Source: Pollutibacter sp044353505
Lineage (GTDB): Bacteria; Bacteroidota; Bacteroidia; Chitinophagales; Chitinophagaceae
Direction: 5' to 3'
Assembly (NCBI GenBank): GCA_044353505.1
Contig: JBILBU010000005.1
Location: 14,698-78,697 of the forward strand
Length of the DNA: 64,000 nt
The notes under the pieces were generated by a model. That model saw only the letters and a list, made by a program, of their open reading frames with translations. It searched no databases and was not told the origin of the DNA. A program made the translations under genes and the position numbers. Position 1 is the stretch's first letter. Each line of letters starts with the position of its first letter. This document shows, piece by piece, positions 9,701 through 17,216 of this stretch.

Positions 9701-10390
9701 ATACCAGACTGTGCCCCTTGGTCACTTACGGATATACTCGATAAAGAAAAAGACGTTACAGGGATGTTTTTAAGTGGGCATCCACTCGACCATTATCGTT
9801 TTGAGTTGAAGCATTACAATATAACTCCGATCATGGATTATAGCGAATTCAAGGAAGCCATTGAGCTGCAACCAAACCCTGCCCAATCCTTTAAGCTTGG
9901 GGGTCTGGTCACCTCATCTCAGCATAAAATATCCAGAGCGGGGAAAAAATATGGCAGTCTGACCATAGAAGATTTCACAGGAAAGATCGAGCTAACCCTT
10001 TTTGGAGATCAATACGTTCGTTTCTCCAACTACTTTACCCCTGGCACCTGCATTTATGTAAAAGGAACTTTTGAGAAATGGGAAAGCAGGAATGAATGGA
10101 ATTTTAGGGTAAACGAGATATGTCTTCTCGAAACAATAAAAAAGGCGTTTACCAAGCAACTTCAAATTACCCTCCAAGCAGGGAGTATTAACCCAGAACA
10201 AGTGAATTTCTTCAGCACACATATGAAAAAGCATCCAGGAAGGGTAAGATTCAAAATTATGCTGATCGATCAAGGCGAAAGACTAAAAATACAGATGACC
10301 ACGACCGAAAAAGGAATTGAAATGAATGACGAAATGGCTGATTATCTGAATAATAATCCACTTTTTGATGTACATGTTGACACGGTCTAA
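6767..10390 (+). CDS. dnaE: DNA polymerase III alpha subunit DnaE
   Basis: Catalytic subunit of the replicative DNA polymerase. The 1207-residue protein begins with the PHP domain (HLHVHTQYSLLDG), followed by the C-family polymerase core: GPGRGSAAGSVV near 381-392, catalytic Asp424 and Asp426 in PDIDTDFD, and the third acidic residue Asp599 in KMDFLG. Helix-hairpin-helix segments and a C-terminal OB fold (GKKYGSLTIEDFTGKIEL, about 1065-1082) follow. Length and order match Bacteroidota DnaE. It is divergent from the NlpC/P60 gene and 85 bp upstream of trxA, which has its own promoter. Confidence 0.98.
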   Translation: MSTFSHLHVHTQYSLLDGAASIGALYKKAVEDKMPGLAISDHGNMFGAFQFVAEAYKHRIDPNDKNSPLKVKPIVGCEFYITENRHRKTFSKEEKDPRHHQILLAKNDIGYRNLVKLTSLGYIEGLYSKYPRIDKELIHKYHEGLIATTCCLGALVPQTIMKKGEADGENEFKWWLNIFQEDYYVELQRHGMEDQEKVNKVLLKFAKKYNVKVIASNDSHYVDQKDFNAHDILLCINTGEKVATPAAREFADDDVSLRNKRFAFPNDQFYFKTTAEMSSIFTDLEEAIDNTNEIVDKVELLDLKRDILLPHFVVPKNFSSQDEYLEHITREGASKRYDVMTAEIEERIAFELFTIRTMGFAGYFLIVSDFIKAGRDIGVFIGPGRGSAAGSVVAFCIGITNIDPIKYKLLFERFLNPDRKSMPDIDTDFDDEGRQKVIDYVVNKYGKNQVAQIITYGTMAAKMSIKDVARTMDLPLVESNILAKMVPERPGTSLKRLLHAPLSGEKSLIEKENLNSEEIENAKKLRDIYAGTDIRSQVLHEAEILEGSVRNTGIHAAGIIIAPQDLTDLLPVCISKDSPMWVTQIEGSVIEEAGVIKMDFLGLKTLNVLKTSLQLIKMNYGIEIDIDKIPLDDEKTFKLYQKGETIATFQFESAGMQKYLRDLKPDKFEDLIAMNALYRPGPLEYIPNFINRKHGREAISYDLEEMEEYLQETYGITVYQEQVMLLAQKLGDFSKGDADVLRKAMGKKQKSVLDKMKGQFITGATKKGFAEDKLQKIWTDWEAFAQYAFNKSHSTCYAFIAYQTAYLKSHYPSEFMAAVLNHAGSIEKITFFMEECKRMGLSVLGPDINESLQSFAVNKKGEIRIGLGGLKGVGEAAVDSIIEERGKNGFYTSIFDLVKRVNQRTVNKKSLESLAMSGTFDCFPEFHRAQYFHQPDGDTSNGLEKIIRFGNIWQNQSGSNQNTLFGDLSMVQEIPPPKIPDCAPWSLTDILDKEKDVTGMFLSGHPLDHYRFELKHYNITPIMDYSEFKEAIELQPNPAQSFKLGGLVTSSQHKISRAGKKYGSLTIEDFTGKIELTLFGDQYVRFSNYFTPGTCIYVKGTFEKWESRNEWNFRVNEICLLETIKKAFTKQLQITLQAGSINPEQVNFFSTHMKKHPGRVRFKIMLIDQGERLKIQMTTTEKGIEMNDEMADYLNNNPLFDVHVDTV

Positions 10391-10404
10391 GACATTTAAA
10401 CGAC

Positions 10405-10438
10405 TTTGATGAAATATTAAAAAATGGACCTAATTTTG
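10405..10438 (+). promoter_or_regulatory. Promoter of trxA
   Basis: TTTG at 10405-10408 and TAATTTTG at 10431-10438, separated by 22 bp, match the Bacteroidota -33/-7 pair. The predicted transcript start is about 30 bp before the trxA ATG. Confidence 0.55.
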
Positions 10439-10475
10439 CAATTCAAGTTTATCATCTAACACTCAATCTAAATAC

Positions 10476-10793
10476 ATGGCAAAAGAATTTACAGACGGAA
10501 ATTTTCAGGCAGAAGTACTTGATTCGGACAAGCTGACCATGATCGATTTTTGGGCAGAATGGTGCGGACCTTGCCGTGCTATCGGACCAGTAGTTGAAGA
10601 ACTATCCAAAGAATGGGAAGGAAAAGTTAATATCGGCAAGGTTAACGTAGACCACAATCCACAATTATCAACAAATTATGGCATTACCTCTATTCCTGCC
10701 ATCATCTTCATCAAAAATGGCCAGGTCGTTGATAAGCTTGTAGGAGCTCAACCCAAAGCTAGTTTTGTCAAAAAGATTGAATCTCTCCTCTGA
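10476..10793 (+). CDS. trxA: Thioredoxin
   Basis: Small cytoplasmic disulfide reductase that supplies electrons to enzymes such as ribonucleotide reductase and methionine sulfoxide reductase. The 105 residues cover the whole fold: active site WCGPC with Cys30 and Cys33, cis-proline loop SIPAI near 77, and no signal peptide. It has its own promoter and is closed by a rho-independent terminator at 10815-10842, so it appears to be a single-gene transcript. It could serve the msrA product only if that enzyme were cytoplasmic. Confidence 0.97.
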   Translation: MAKEFTDGNFQAEVLDSDKLTMIDFWAEWCGPCRAIGPVVEELSKEWEGKVNIGKVNVDHNPQLSTNYGITSIPAIIFIKNGQVVDKLVGAQPKASFVKKIESLL

Positions 10794-10814
10794 TCAACAA
10801 TTTCATTACTTTTG

Positions 10815-10842
10815 AAACCGCCACCACCATGGCGGTTTTTTC
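10815..10842 (+). terminator. Rho-independent terminator after trxA
   Basis: Arms AAACCGCC (10815-10822) and GGCGGTTT (10831-10838) close an 8-nt loop and run into a T tract. The hairpin contains an ATG at 10829 in the flippase frame, so that codon is an unlikely start. Confidence 0.85.
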
Positions 10843-10855
10843 TTTTATATACCCG

Positions 10856-12367
10856 ATGGACAGTATTCGCAAACAAAGTATTTTTTCGTCGATATTCATC
10901 TATGCCGGATTCGGTATTGGGGCAATCAATATATTGTATCTATTCCCAACTTATTTCACTCCTGAACAGTTCGGATTAACCAGAATCCTGATGGATATAG
11001 CAATGATACTTGCAACCATCTGCACAGCAGGAATTATACCAACAGCCTTTAAATTTTATCCTTATTACCAACGCTATCTTGATAAGAACAAAAGTGATTT
11101 ACTTACCCTTTCTTTTGTTGTTGCGCTGGTGCTGAGTTTGATGATATTTATAAGCATGCCAGCGATAGAGCCCTGGATTATAAGAAAGTTTGGCGACCGT
11201 TCACCCATACTCACCCGCTATTTATACTTGATTATTCCGCTGACCTTTACGCTGGTTGGCTTTAATACGCTTGAAGCATTTGCATGGATTGCTGGCAAAA
11301 CAGTAATCTCAACATTTTTAAAAGAATTTCTTTTTCGATCAATGATTTCAATGCTAATACTCTGCTGGCTATTGGGATTGATTAAAGATTTCACTCTATT
11401 CATCGATATTTATGCAATACTATACATCATTCCAATAATTATACTCGCAGTTGCTGTGTATAGAAGTAAAACATTTTCCATTCAGTTCACGCCAAGTAAA
11501 GTCACCAAAAGAATTGGGGGCGTCATGCTTAAATTTGGAGGTGCCTACTTTTTTAGTATGCTATTGAATATATTGGCAAAAACGAATGATACCCTGATCA
11601 TCGCTTCTCAGTCTAGCGGCGGTCTTGCAGATGCAGCAATTTTTGCAGTAGCAACCTACATGATCACATTGATGGATGTTCCACAGAGAAGCCTGATTGC
11701 TGCTGCAACACCACATATAGCGCAGGCTTGGAAAGACCGGAACATGTTGAAGATGGATAGATTGTATAAAAAAACGGCATTAAATTTATTGATCATTGCT
11801 TTAGCCATATTGGGCTTGGTGATGTTAAACAACCAGCTATTCGTTAAAATTCTAGGCCCTCAATATAAACTGCTGCCTATACTCATGTTAATCCTTGGAG
11901 TTAGCAAACTCATTGACCTTGGTACAGGGCTGAATGCACAGATTCTTCAATTGTCTAAGCACTGGAAAATTGATTTGTTTAGCAATATGTTTTTTGTAGC
12001 CAGCTCTATTGTCCTTAATTATTTTCTAACACGTACCTATGGAATAATCGGTACGGCAATAGGCACGATCACTGCAGTGGTGGCATTTAATACGATAAGA
12101 TTTATCTATATAAAAAGTTTATACGGCCTTCAGCCTTTTAACTGGAAAAACGGAACTGCGCTATTGTCAGCCTTTATTCTAACCCTAGGGCTATCTTATT
12201 TAATGATTTCAAGAAATATTTGGGTAAACTCGATTGTTGTTTCAGGAATATTTTTATCCTGTTTTGGTTTTGTGGTATTGCGATTTAACTTATCCGAAGA
12301 TATTTCAGAATTGTTTGCAATATCAAAAAACAAGATCTTAAAGACTATAAAAAGAAATAATTCTTAA
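10856..12367 (+). CDS. Polysaccharide/lipid-linked oligosaccharide flippase (MATE/Wzx type)
   Basis: Inner-membrane protein of about 503 residues with roughly 12-14 hydrophobic segments, in the MOP superfamily of O-antigen, teichoic-acid and lipid II flippases. I start it at ATG 10856 (MDSIRKQSIFSSIF): the longer frame from 10829 begins inside the trxA terminator hairpin. Family-like features are the N-terminal GFGIGAINILYLFPTYF segment with a following FGLTRI, and the mid-protein block GAYFFSMLLNILAKTNDTLIIA. No glycosyltransferases surround it, so the substrate is unknown. The nucleoside transporter gene begins 25 bp downstream and may be co-transcribed. Confidence 0.85.
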   Translation: MDSIRKQSIFSSIFIYAGFGIGAINILYLFPTYFTPEQFGLTRILMDIAMILATICTAGIIPTAFKFYPYYQRYLDKNKSDLLTLSFVVALVLSLMIFISMPAIEPWIIRKFGDRSPILTRYLYLIIPLTFTLVGFNTLEAFAWIAGKTVISTFLKEFLFRSMISMLILCWLLGLIKDFTLFIDIYAILYIIPIIILAVAVYRSKTFSIQFTPSKVTKRIGGVMLKFGGAYFFSMLLNILAKTNDTLIIASQSSGGLADAAIFAVATYMITLMDVPQRSLIAAATPHIAQAWKDRNMLKMDRLYKKTALNLLIIALAILGLVMLNNQLFVKILGPQYKLLPILMLILGVSKLIDLGTGLNAQILQLSKHWKIDLFSNMFFVASSIVLNYFLTRTYGIIGTAIGTITAVVAFNTIRFIYIKSLYGLQPFNWKNGTALLSAFILTLGLSYLMISRNIWVNSIVVSGIFLSCFGFVVLRFNLSEDISELFAISKNKILKTIKRNNS

Positions 12368-12392
12368 AGCCAGCAATACATAAAATTAATGT

Positions 12393-13697
12393 ATGGGATT
12401 TCAATGGGATCAGATTGGAAGAGGTTTTCTTGGCATGATTTTTCTAATTGGCATTTGCTACTTATTGAGCAACAATAAGAAAGCCATCAATTGGAAGCTG
12501 GTCTTTATGGGCATTGTCGCACAGGTGGCTTTTGCCATTGGCGTATTGTCTCAAGGCCGGTATAACTTCTTTAGAATGTTCATACAATGGATTTCTGATC
12601 AATTTGTAGCACTCATTAATATTGCCCACAAGGGAATTGAGTTCATGTTTGGTAATCTTGCAGACACAACAGGAAGCTGGGGCTATACATTTGCTATTCA
12701 AGCACTTCCAAACATCATTTTTTTCGCAGCCCTCTCCTCCCTATTTTACTACCTTGGAATACTGCAAAAAGTGGTCTACTTTTTTGCAGTACTGCTCAGT
12801 AAACTAAAAATATCTGGTGCAGAGAGCACTTCTACTGCGGCAAATATTTTTCTTGGTCAAACAGAAGCTCCTTTGATGGTGCGCCCGTTTTTAGATAAAA
12901 TGACCAGGAGTGAGGTCTTGTGTATTATGATTGGCGGTATGGCCAATACAGCCGGTAGTGTGCTAGCAGCGTATGTGGGATTTCTCAGTGGTGGCGACCC
13001 CGCACAGCAGCACTATTTTGCGCTTCACCTCTTAAGCCAATCCATCATGAGTGCACCCGCAGCAATCGTCTGCAGTAAAATACTATTCCCTCAAACAGAA
13101 CATGTAGATAATCATATCGTCATCCCAAAGGAAAAATTCGGAAACAATATGCTTGATGCAATTACGTTGGGAACATCAGATGGACTTAAGCTGGCTGTTA
13201 ATGTTGGGGCCATATTGATTGTATTTACAGGCTTGGTGTACATGCTAAATTATTTTATGGGAACAATTGGGTACTACACGGGACTAAACAGAATAATCGC
13301 CGATTTCAGCAATGGCCGTTATGATACACTCAGTTTTCAGATGTTGCTAGGCTATCTTTTTTCTCCAATAGCCTGGTTCATTGGGATAAAACAAGATGAT
13401 ATGGTTTCTGTAGGACAGCTGCTCGGTGAGAAAACCATCATCAATGAATTTCAGGCATTCATTAGTTTTAGCAAAATGAAAACTAGTGGGATTATCACAG
13501 ATAGCAAGACAATTTTGATTACCACTTATGCCCTGTGCGGATTTGCCAACATCGCTTCCATAGGAATCCAAATCGGCGGCATTAGCCAGATTGCGCCATC
13601 ACAGAGAAAGAACCTTACTGAATTGGGGTTTAAAGCCTTAATTGGGGGTACCATTGCCTGCCTCATGTGTGGCTGTATTGCCGGAGCGGTAGGATGA
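12393..13697 (+). CDS. Concentrative nucleoside transporter (CNT/NupC family)
   Basis: Cation-coupled importer of nucleosides across the inner membrane. The 434 residues contain the CNT core: GQTEAPLMVRPFLDKMTRSE with the conserved Gln-Thr-Glu, the gate region MIGGMANTAGSVLAAYVGFL, and the C-terminal block CGFANIASIGIQIGG with the substrate-binding Asn-x-x-Ser. It has about 9-10 membrane segments. A nucleoside phosphorylase at 32621-33487 would suit the same salvage route, but the two are far apart. Whether it takes purine or pyrimidine nucleosides is not decided here. Confidence 0.94.
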   Translation: MGFQWDQIGRGFLGMIFLIGICYLLSNNKKAINWKLVFMGIVAQVAFAIGVLSQGRYNFFRMFIQWISDQFVALINIAHKGIEFMFGNLADTTGSWGYTFAIQALPNIIFFAALSSLFYYLGILQKVVYFFAVLLSKLKISGAESTSTAANIFLGQTEAPLMVRPFLDKMTRSEVLCIMIGGMANTAGSVLAAYVGFLSGGDPAQQHYFALHLLSQSIMSAPAAIVCSKILFPQTEHVDNHIVIPKEKFGNNMLDAITLGTSDGLKLAVNVGAILIVFTGLVYMLNYFMGTIGYYTGLNRIIADFSNGRYDTLSFQMLLGYLFSPIAWFIGIKQDDMVSVGQLLGEKTIINEFQAFISFSKMKTSGIITDSKTILITTYALCGFANIASIGIQIGGISQIAPSQRKNLTELGFKALIGGTIACLMCGCIAGAVG

Positions 13698-13838
13698 TCA
13701 GCAGAATTCGCTAACTAAACTTTAATAGAAGGATTGTGTTATTAGACATACTATCCAGTTAATCTTGCCAAGGAGTGTTTTAGAGACAGCCCTTTAGGTA
13801 AGACGGAGATACCGGTGTATTTTTGCTTAAATAAATTG

Positions 13839-14975
13839 ATGATGCAGGATCGAAACGATATTGGAAAATTGATCAATATACCTGGACTAGACCCCATGTT
13901 TAAGGATATAGTTTCAAAGATAGAAGTTGGAGAAAGAATCAATGCAGCAGAAGGGCTTCTTCTTTTTGAAAAAGCTCCGCTTGCAGTAGTGGGCACGATG
14001 GCAAACTTTATCCGCGAAAGAAAGCATGGCAATAAAACTTACTTCAATAGAAACTTCCATATCGAGCCTACAAATATTTGTGTGTTTTCATGCAAATTTT
14101 GCTCCTACTCAAAATTATACTCAAAAAGAGAAGAAGGCTGGGAATTGAGCATCGATGAGATGGTTGAAAAAGTGAAGAGTTATGATAATAAACCCATCAC
14201 AGAAGTGCATATTGTCGGTGGCGTACATCCGAAAATGGACATCTACTTTTTTGAAGAGCTATTAAAAAAGATCAAAGCCCACAGGCCAACACTTCATATC
14301 AAAGGATTTACTGCGGTTGAACTTGACTATATGTTTAGAAAAGCTAAAGTGAGCAGAGAAGACGGAATGAGGCTATTGCATGACGCCGGACTAGATTCTC
14401 TGCCTGGTGGAGGTGCCGAAATTTTTGATACCGACATCAGAAATAAAATAAGTGCAGACAAAGTGGATGCTGAAGGCTGGCTAAACATCCATGCCATTGC
14501 CCATCAGTTGGGAATGCACAGCAATGCCACCATGCTATACGGTCACATTGAAAACTATACGCACCGAATCGATCACATGGAAAGGCTTCGGCAGATGCAA
14601 GACAACACAAAGGGCTTTAACACCTTCATCCCACTCAAGTTTAGAAATCATGATAATGAGATGAGTTATGTTCCGGAGACCACTGCCATTGAAGACATGA
14701 AAGTGTATGCAATTTCCAGAATTTACCTAGACAATTTTCCGCATATCAAAGCCTATTGGCCAATGCTGGGCAGGGAGCAGGCTCAACTCAGTCTTTCTTT
14801 TGGTGTAAATGACATAGATGGCACAATAGACGACTCAACAAAGATTTACTCAATGGCTGGAAGTGAGGAACAGAATCCCTCTTTGACCACCGAAGAACTT
14901 GTTAGCTTAATCAAACAGGTAGGCAGGAAACCAGTGGAAAGGGATACATTGTATAATGCAATAGCAGAATTCTAA
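13839..14975 (+). CDS. mqnE: Aminofutalosine synthase MqnE (radical SAM)
   Basis: Joins 3-[(1-carboxyvinyl)oxy]benzoate to S-adenosylmethionine to form aminofutalosine, an early step of the futalosine route to menaquinone. The radical-SAM cluster motif CVFSCKFC gives Cys81, Cys85 and Cys88. The family blocks HIVGGVHPKM, GFTAVELDYMF, DSLPGGGAEI and SNATMLYGHIE are all present and separate it from MqnC. I start at ATG 13839; the longer frame to 13815 begins with GTG and adds eight residues (VYFCLNKL) unlike the family. The other mqn genes are not in the window. Use of menaquinone fits a respiring Bacteroidota. Confidence 0.95.
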   Translation: MMQDRNDIGKLINIPGLDPMFKDIVSKIEVGERINAAEGLLLFEKAPLAVVGTMANFIRERKHGNKTYFNRNFHIEPTNICVFSCKFCSYSKLYSKREEGWELSIDEMVEKVKSYDNKPITEVHIVGGVHPKMDIYFFEELLKKIKAHRPTLHIKGFTAVELDYMFRKAKVSREDGMRLLHDAGLDSLPGGGAEIFDTDIRNKISADKVDAEGWLNIHAIAHQLGMHSNATMLYGHIENYTHRIDHMERLRQMQDNTKGFNTFIPLKFRNHDNEMSYVPETTAIEDMKVYAISRIYLDNFPHIKAYWPMLGREQAQLSLSFGVNDIDGTIDDSTKIYSMAGSEEQNPSLTTEELVSLIKQVGRKPVERDTLYNAIAEF

Positions 14976-15114
14976 ACATTGCTACAAATGAATGTGCCCG
15001 GGTTTGATTGCTTTTTTATATTTGCTTTTGTGTAGATTTATTGACCTTGCAATAATTCGTTTGATAAAATAAGCATCACTCATCGTATTTTTAAGATTAC
15101 TCAAAATAACGTGT

Positions 15115-15561
15115 ATGAAATTCAACTTACTGCTACTCTGTTGTGTGTTTGCAACAGGAATGTCGGCGCAAACTTCTAAAGCTGGTGATGAAATCCTTGG
15201 AGTTTGGATGACTGGTACAGGAAAGGGGAAGGTAGAGATTTTCAAAAAAGGTGATCATTACCACGGTAAAATTGTATGGCTAAAAGAGCCGATTAACCCA
15301 AAAACAAATATGCCCAAAACGGATTTAAGTCACCCAAATAAAACATTACACTCAAGACCATTGCTGGGACTACAAAATCTTTGGGGCTTTGTATACAAAG
15401 GAGATAACACTTGGGGAGATGGGCATGTTTATGACCCCAATAATGGGAATGAATACAAATGTGTCATTACGATGAAAGATAAAAATAACATCAACGTAAG
15501 AGGGTTCGTTGGAATAACTATTATTGGAAGAACCGATAGCTGGACAAGATCTAAGCTATAA
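15115..15561 (+). CDS. DUF2147 secreted protein
   Basis: A small exported protein of unknown function. Residues 1-19 are a signal peptide ending GMSAQ. The mature part carries the DUF2147 pattern: GVWMTGTGKGKVEIFKKG, HGKIVWLKEP, then a beta-rich C-terminus (NEYKCVITM, RGFVGITIIGRTDSWTR). Members are predicted to be small lipocalin-like barrels outside the cytoplasm. It ends 4 bp before the stop of the convergent FKBP gene, with no terminator between them. I am confident of the family and not of any activity. Confidence 0.9.
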   Translation: MKFNLLLLCCVFATGMSAQTSKAGDEILGVWMTGTGKGKVEIFKKGDHYHGKIVWLKEPINPKTNMPKTDLSHPNKTLHSRPLLGLQNLWGFVYKGDNTWGDGHVYDPNNGNEYKCVITMKDKNNINVRGFVGITIIGRTDSWTRSKL

Positions 15562-15565
15562 ATGT

Positions 15566-16051
15566 TTATTGAAAATCAACCAATGTTATTTCAAAAATCA
15601 GCACACTGTTCGCTGGAATTGGTCCTGATGCACGTGACCCATAGGCAAGCGATGGAGGTAAATACAATATCAATCTTCCGCCTTTTTTTATTAGCGGTAC
15701 ACCCAACTGCCATCCTGAAATGAGTTGATTTAGGGTAAATCTCGCAGGAGTTGAACTGGTGCCATCAAAAACAGTTTCATTTGTCAATTTCCCTGTATAA
15801 AAAATTGAAACACTAGAGCAAAGCGTTGGTACATTACCAGTACCTGGTTCCAATATCTTGTAGTAGAAGCCTGCATCACTCTTTACAGCATCAGTGATGG
15901 TTTTAGAAGACAAATAATCTTCAACAGCAGTTATCTCAACTTCAGGAACAATAACATCTGGGGGCATAGACTCGCAAGTTTTATCTTTAGAACAACCAAG
16001 AGATGAAAGTATCATTGAGAAAATAAATGGAGCAAGGAATGATTTAGTCAT
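15566..16051 (-). CDS. FKBP-type peptidyl-prolyl isomerase lipoprotein
   Basis: Accelerates proline cis-trans isomerisation in exported proteins. I use ATG 16051, which gives a clean lipoprotein signal with lipobox LSSLGC (Cys20); the upstream ATG at 16078 adds nine residues that spoil it. After a linker the FKBP domain fills about 60-161: VSIFYTGKLTNETVFDGT, FTLNQLISGWQLGVPLIKKGG, and LAYGSRASGPIPANSVLIFEI. Core active-site aromatics and the Ile-Pro-Ala-Asn-Ser loop are kept. Probably anchored in the outer or inner membrane facing the periplasm. Confidence 0.93.
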   Translation of the reverse strand: MTKSFLAPFIFSMILSSLGCSKDKTCESMPPDVIVPEVEITAVEDYLSSKTITDAVKSDAGFYYKILEPGTGNVPTLCSSVSIFYTGKLTNETVFDGTSSTPARFTLNQLISGWQLGVPLIKKGGRLILYLPPSLAYGSRASGPIPANSVLIFEITLVDFQ

Positions 16052-16104
16052 ATTCGTAGTATATGGTGCAAATATCATTATTTTTTTTGAAGAATGGCAA
16101 AGTT

Positions 16105-16443
16105 CTAAGGCTCATCGATCACCCCTGCGGATTCCCCTCTTTTCTTCAAAGAAATATATTGCTGCTCTAATTTCTCCCACCTGAATTTTCTACTTAACAG
16201 TGCAATGAAAACAGCAATTAAGAGAACAGCTACAACAAGAACTATTGGATTAAACTGTCCAAGTCCAACTGCATCGGCCCTTTTATACCAAAAGCGACCA
16301 AGCAAGAAGTTTACAATAATGGGTGCAGCAAAAAGTATACCCAGAGGTAAGCCTAAGGTTAATTGGTATAAAAAACGCTTTTGCTTGAGTCTGTTCCCCT
16401 CCCAGTAAGCCATAAATTTCAATTCGTCAGGCGTATATAACAT
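16105..16443 (-). CDS. Small two-helix membrane protein, unknown function
   Basis: A 112-residue protein I do not recognise. It has a soluble start (MLYTPDELKFMAYWEGNR), a first hydrophobic segment at about 27-49, a second at about 66-86, and a basic, likely cytoplasmic tail (RKFRWEKLEQQYISLKKR). The shape, two helices with a charged tail, resembles many small conserved Bacteroidota membrane proteins. It lies 53 bp upstream of the FKBP lipoprotein on the same strand, so the two may share a transcript, and is divergent from the lysoplasmalogenase gene. Confidence 0.75.
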   Translation of the reverse strand: MLYTPDELKFMAYWEGNRLKQKRFLYQLTLGLPLGILFAAPIIVNFLLGRFWYKRADAVGLGQFNPIVLVVAVLLIAVFIALLSRKFRWEKLEQQYISLKKRGESAGVIDEP

Positions 16444-16483
16444 AAATATTCTCTAAATTACGCTAATCCGATCATTTGAAATC

Positions 16484-17155
16484 ATGAAGCCAAGATACTT
16501 ATTTCTTCTTTTTTCCATCATTTCCATGTCAGAAGTTGTGCTCTTAATTACAGGCAATGAGCAATGGCGGTTTATCACCAAACCACTCATTATCCCCTCA
16601 TTGGCAGGGATATATTTAACGGCCGTTAGTGATAAAAAGGATTTATTTAAAGACGCTGTTTTATTGGGACTTCTTTTTTCATGGATTGGGGATATCCTAC
16701 TTCATATGGATGGACTTTTTGTACCCGGACTAATTTCCTTTTTGATTGCCCATATTTTCTATATTGTCTTTTTATCCAGAACGAAATCAGCAACAGCATC
16801 ATTTTTCAAGTTAAGGCCAGTCATGCTCATTGCCGTAATGGCCTACCTCATTGAGCTCATGCATTTGTTATGGCCATTTCTGGGAGGGATGAAGTACCCT
16901 GTATTATTTTATGGCATAACCATTAGCACCATGCTTTCTGCAGCCCTTTGGCAGTACCAAAAGCTTGAAAATAAAACTGCGACCTTTCTAATCATTGGCG
17001 CATTGTTCTTTGTAACATCAGATACAATCTTGGCTTTTAATAAGTTCAGACAGCCATTTGAGATGGCTGGGATGTATACAATGGCAACCTATATCTTGGC
17101 ACAACTTTTTATTGTGCAGGGTGCTATTCGATATCGCAATAATCCTGCCATTTAA
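16484..17155 (+). CDS. YhhN/TMEM86 family lysoplasmalogenase-like membrane protein
   Basis: A 223-residue polytopic protein with about eight hydrophobic segments. The YhhN family includes lysoplasmalogenases, which hydrolyse the vinyl-ether bond of lysoplasmalogens. The signature is visible in LLGLLFSWIGDILLHMDGLFVPGLISFLIAHIFYI, read in parts: acidic Gly-Asp in helix 3, then the His of AHIFYI, and a second acidic position in FFVTSDTILAFNKF. The activity of bacterial members is rarely tested, so the enzyme name is inferred. A bidirectional terminator separates it from convergent groEL. Confidence 0.85.
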   Translation: MKPRYLFLLFSIISMSEVVLLITGNEQWRFITKPLIIPSLAGIYLTAVSDKKDLFKDAVLLGLLFSWIGDILLHMDGLFVPGLISFLIAHIFYIVFLSRTKSATASFFKLRPVMLIAVMAYLIELMHLLWPFLGGMKYPVLFYGITISTMLSAALWQYQKLENKTATFLIIGALFFVTSDTILAFNKFRQPFEMAGMYTMATYILAQLFIVQGAIRYRNNPAI

Positions 17156-17171
17156 CTTCTTGTAAATAAAA

Positions 17172-17200
17172 AAGGCCCTGCACATGCAGGGCCTTCTATT
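17172..17200. terminator. Bidirectional terminator between lysoplasmalogenase and groEL
   Basis: Arms AAGGCCCTGCA (17172-17182) and TGCAGGGCCTT (17185-17195) are perfectly complementary with A/T tracts on both sides. It can stop the plus-strand gene ending at 17155 and groEL ending at 17217 on minus. Confidence 0.85.
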
Positions 17201-17216
17201 TAAAACTAGGTTTAGA

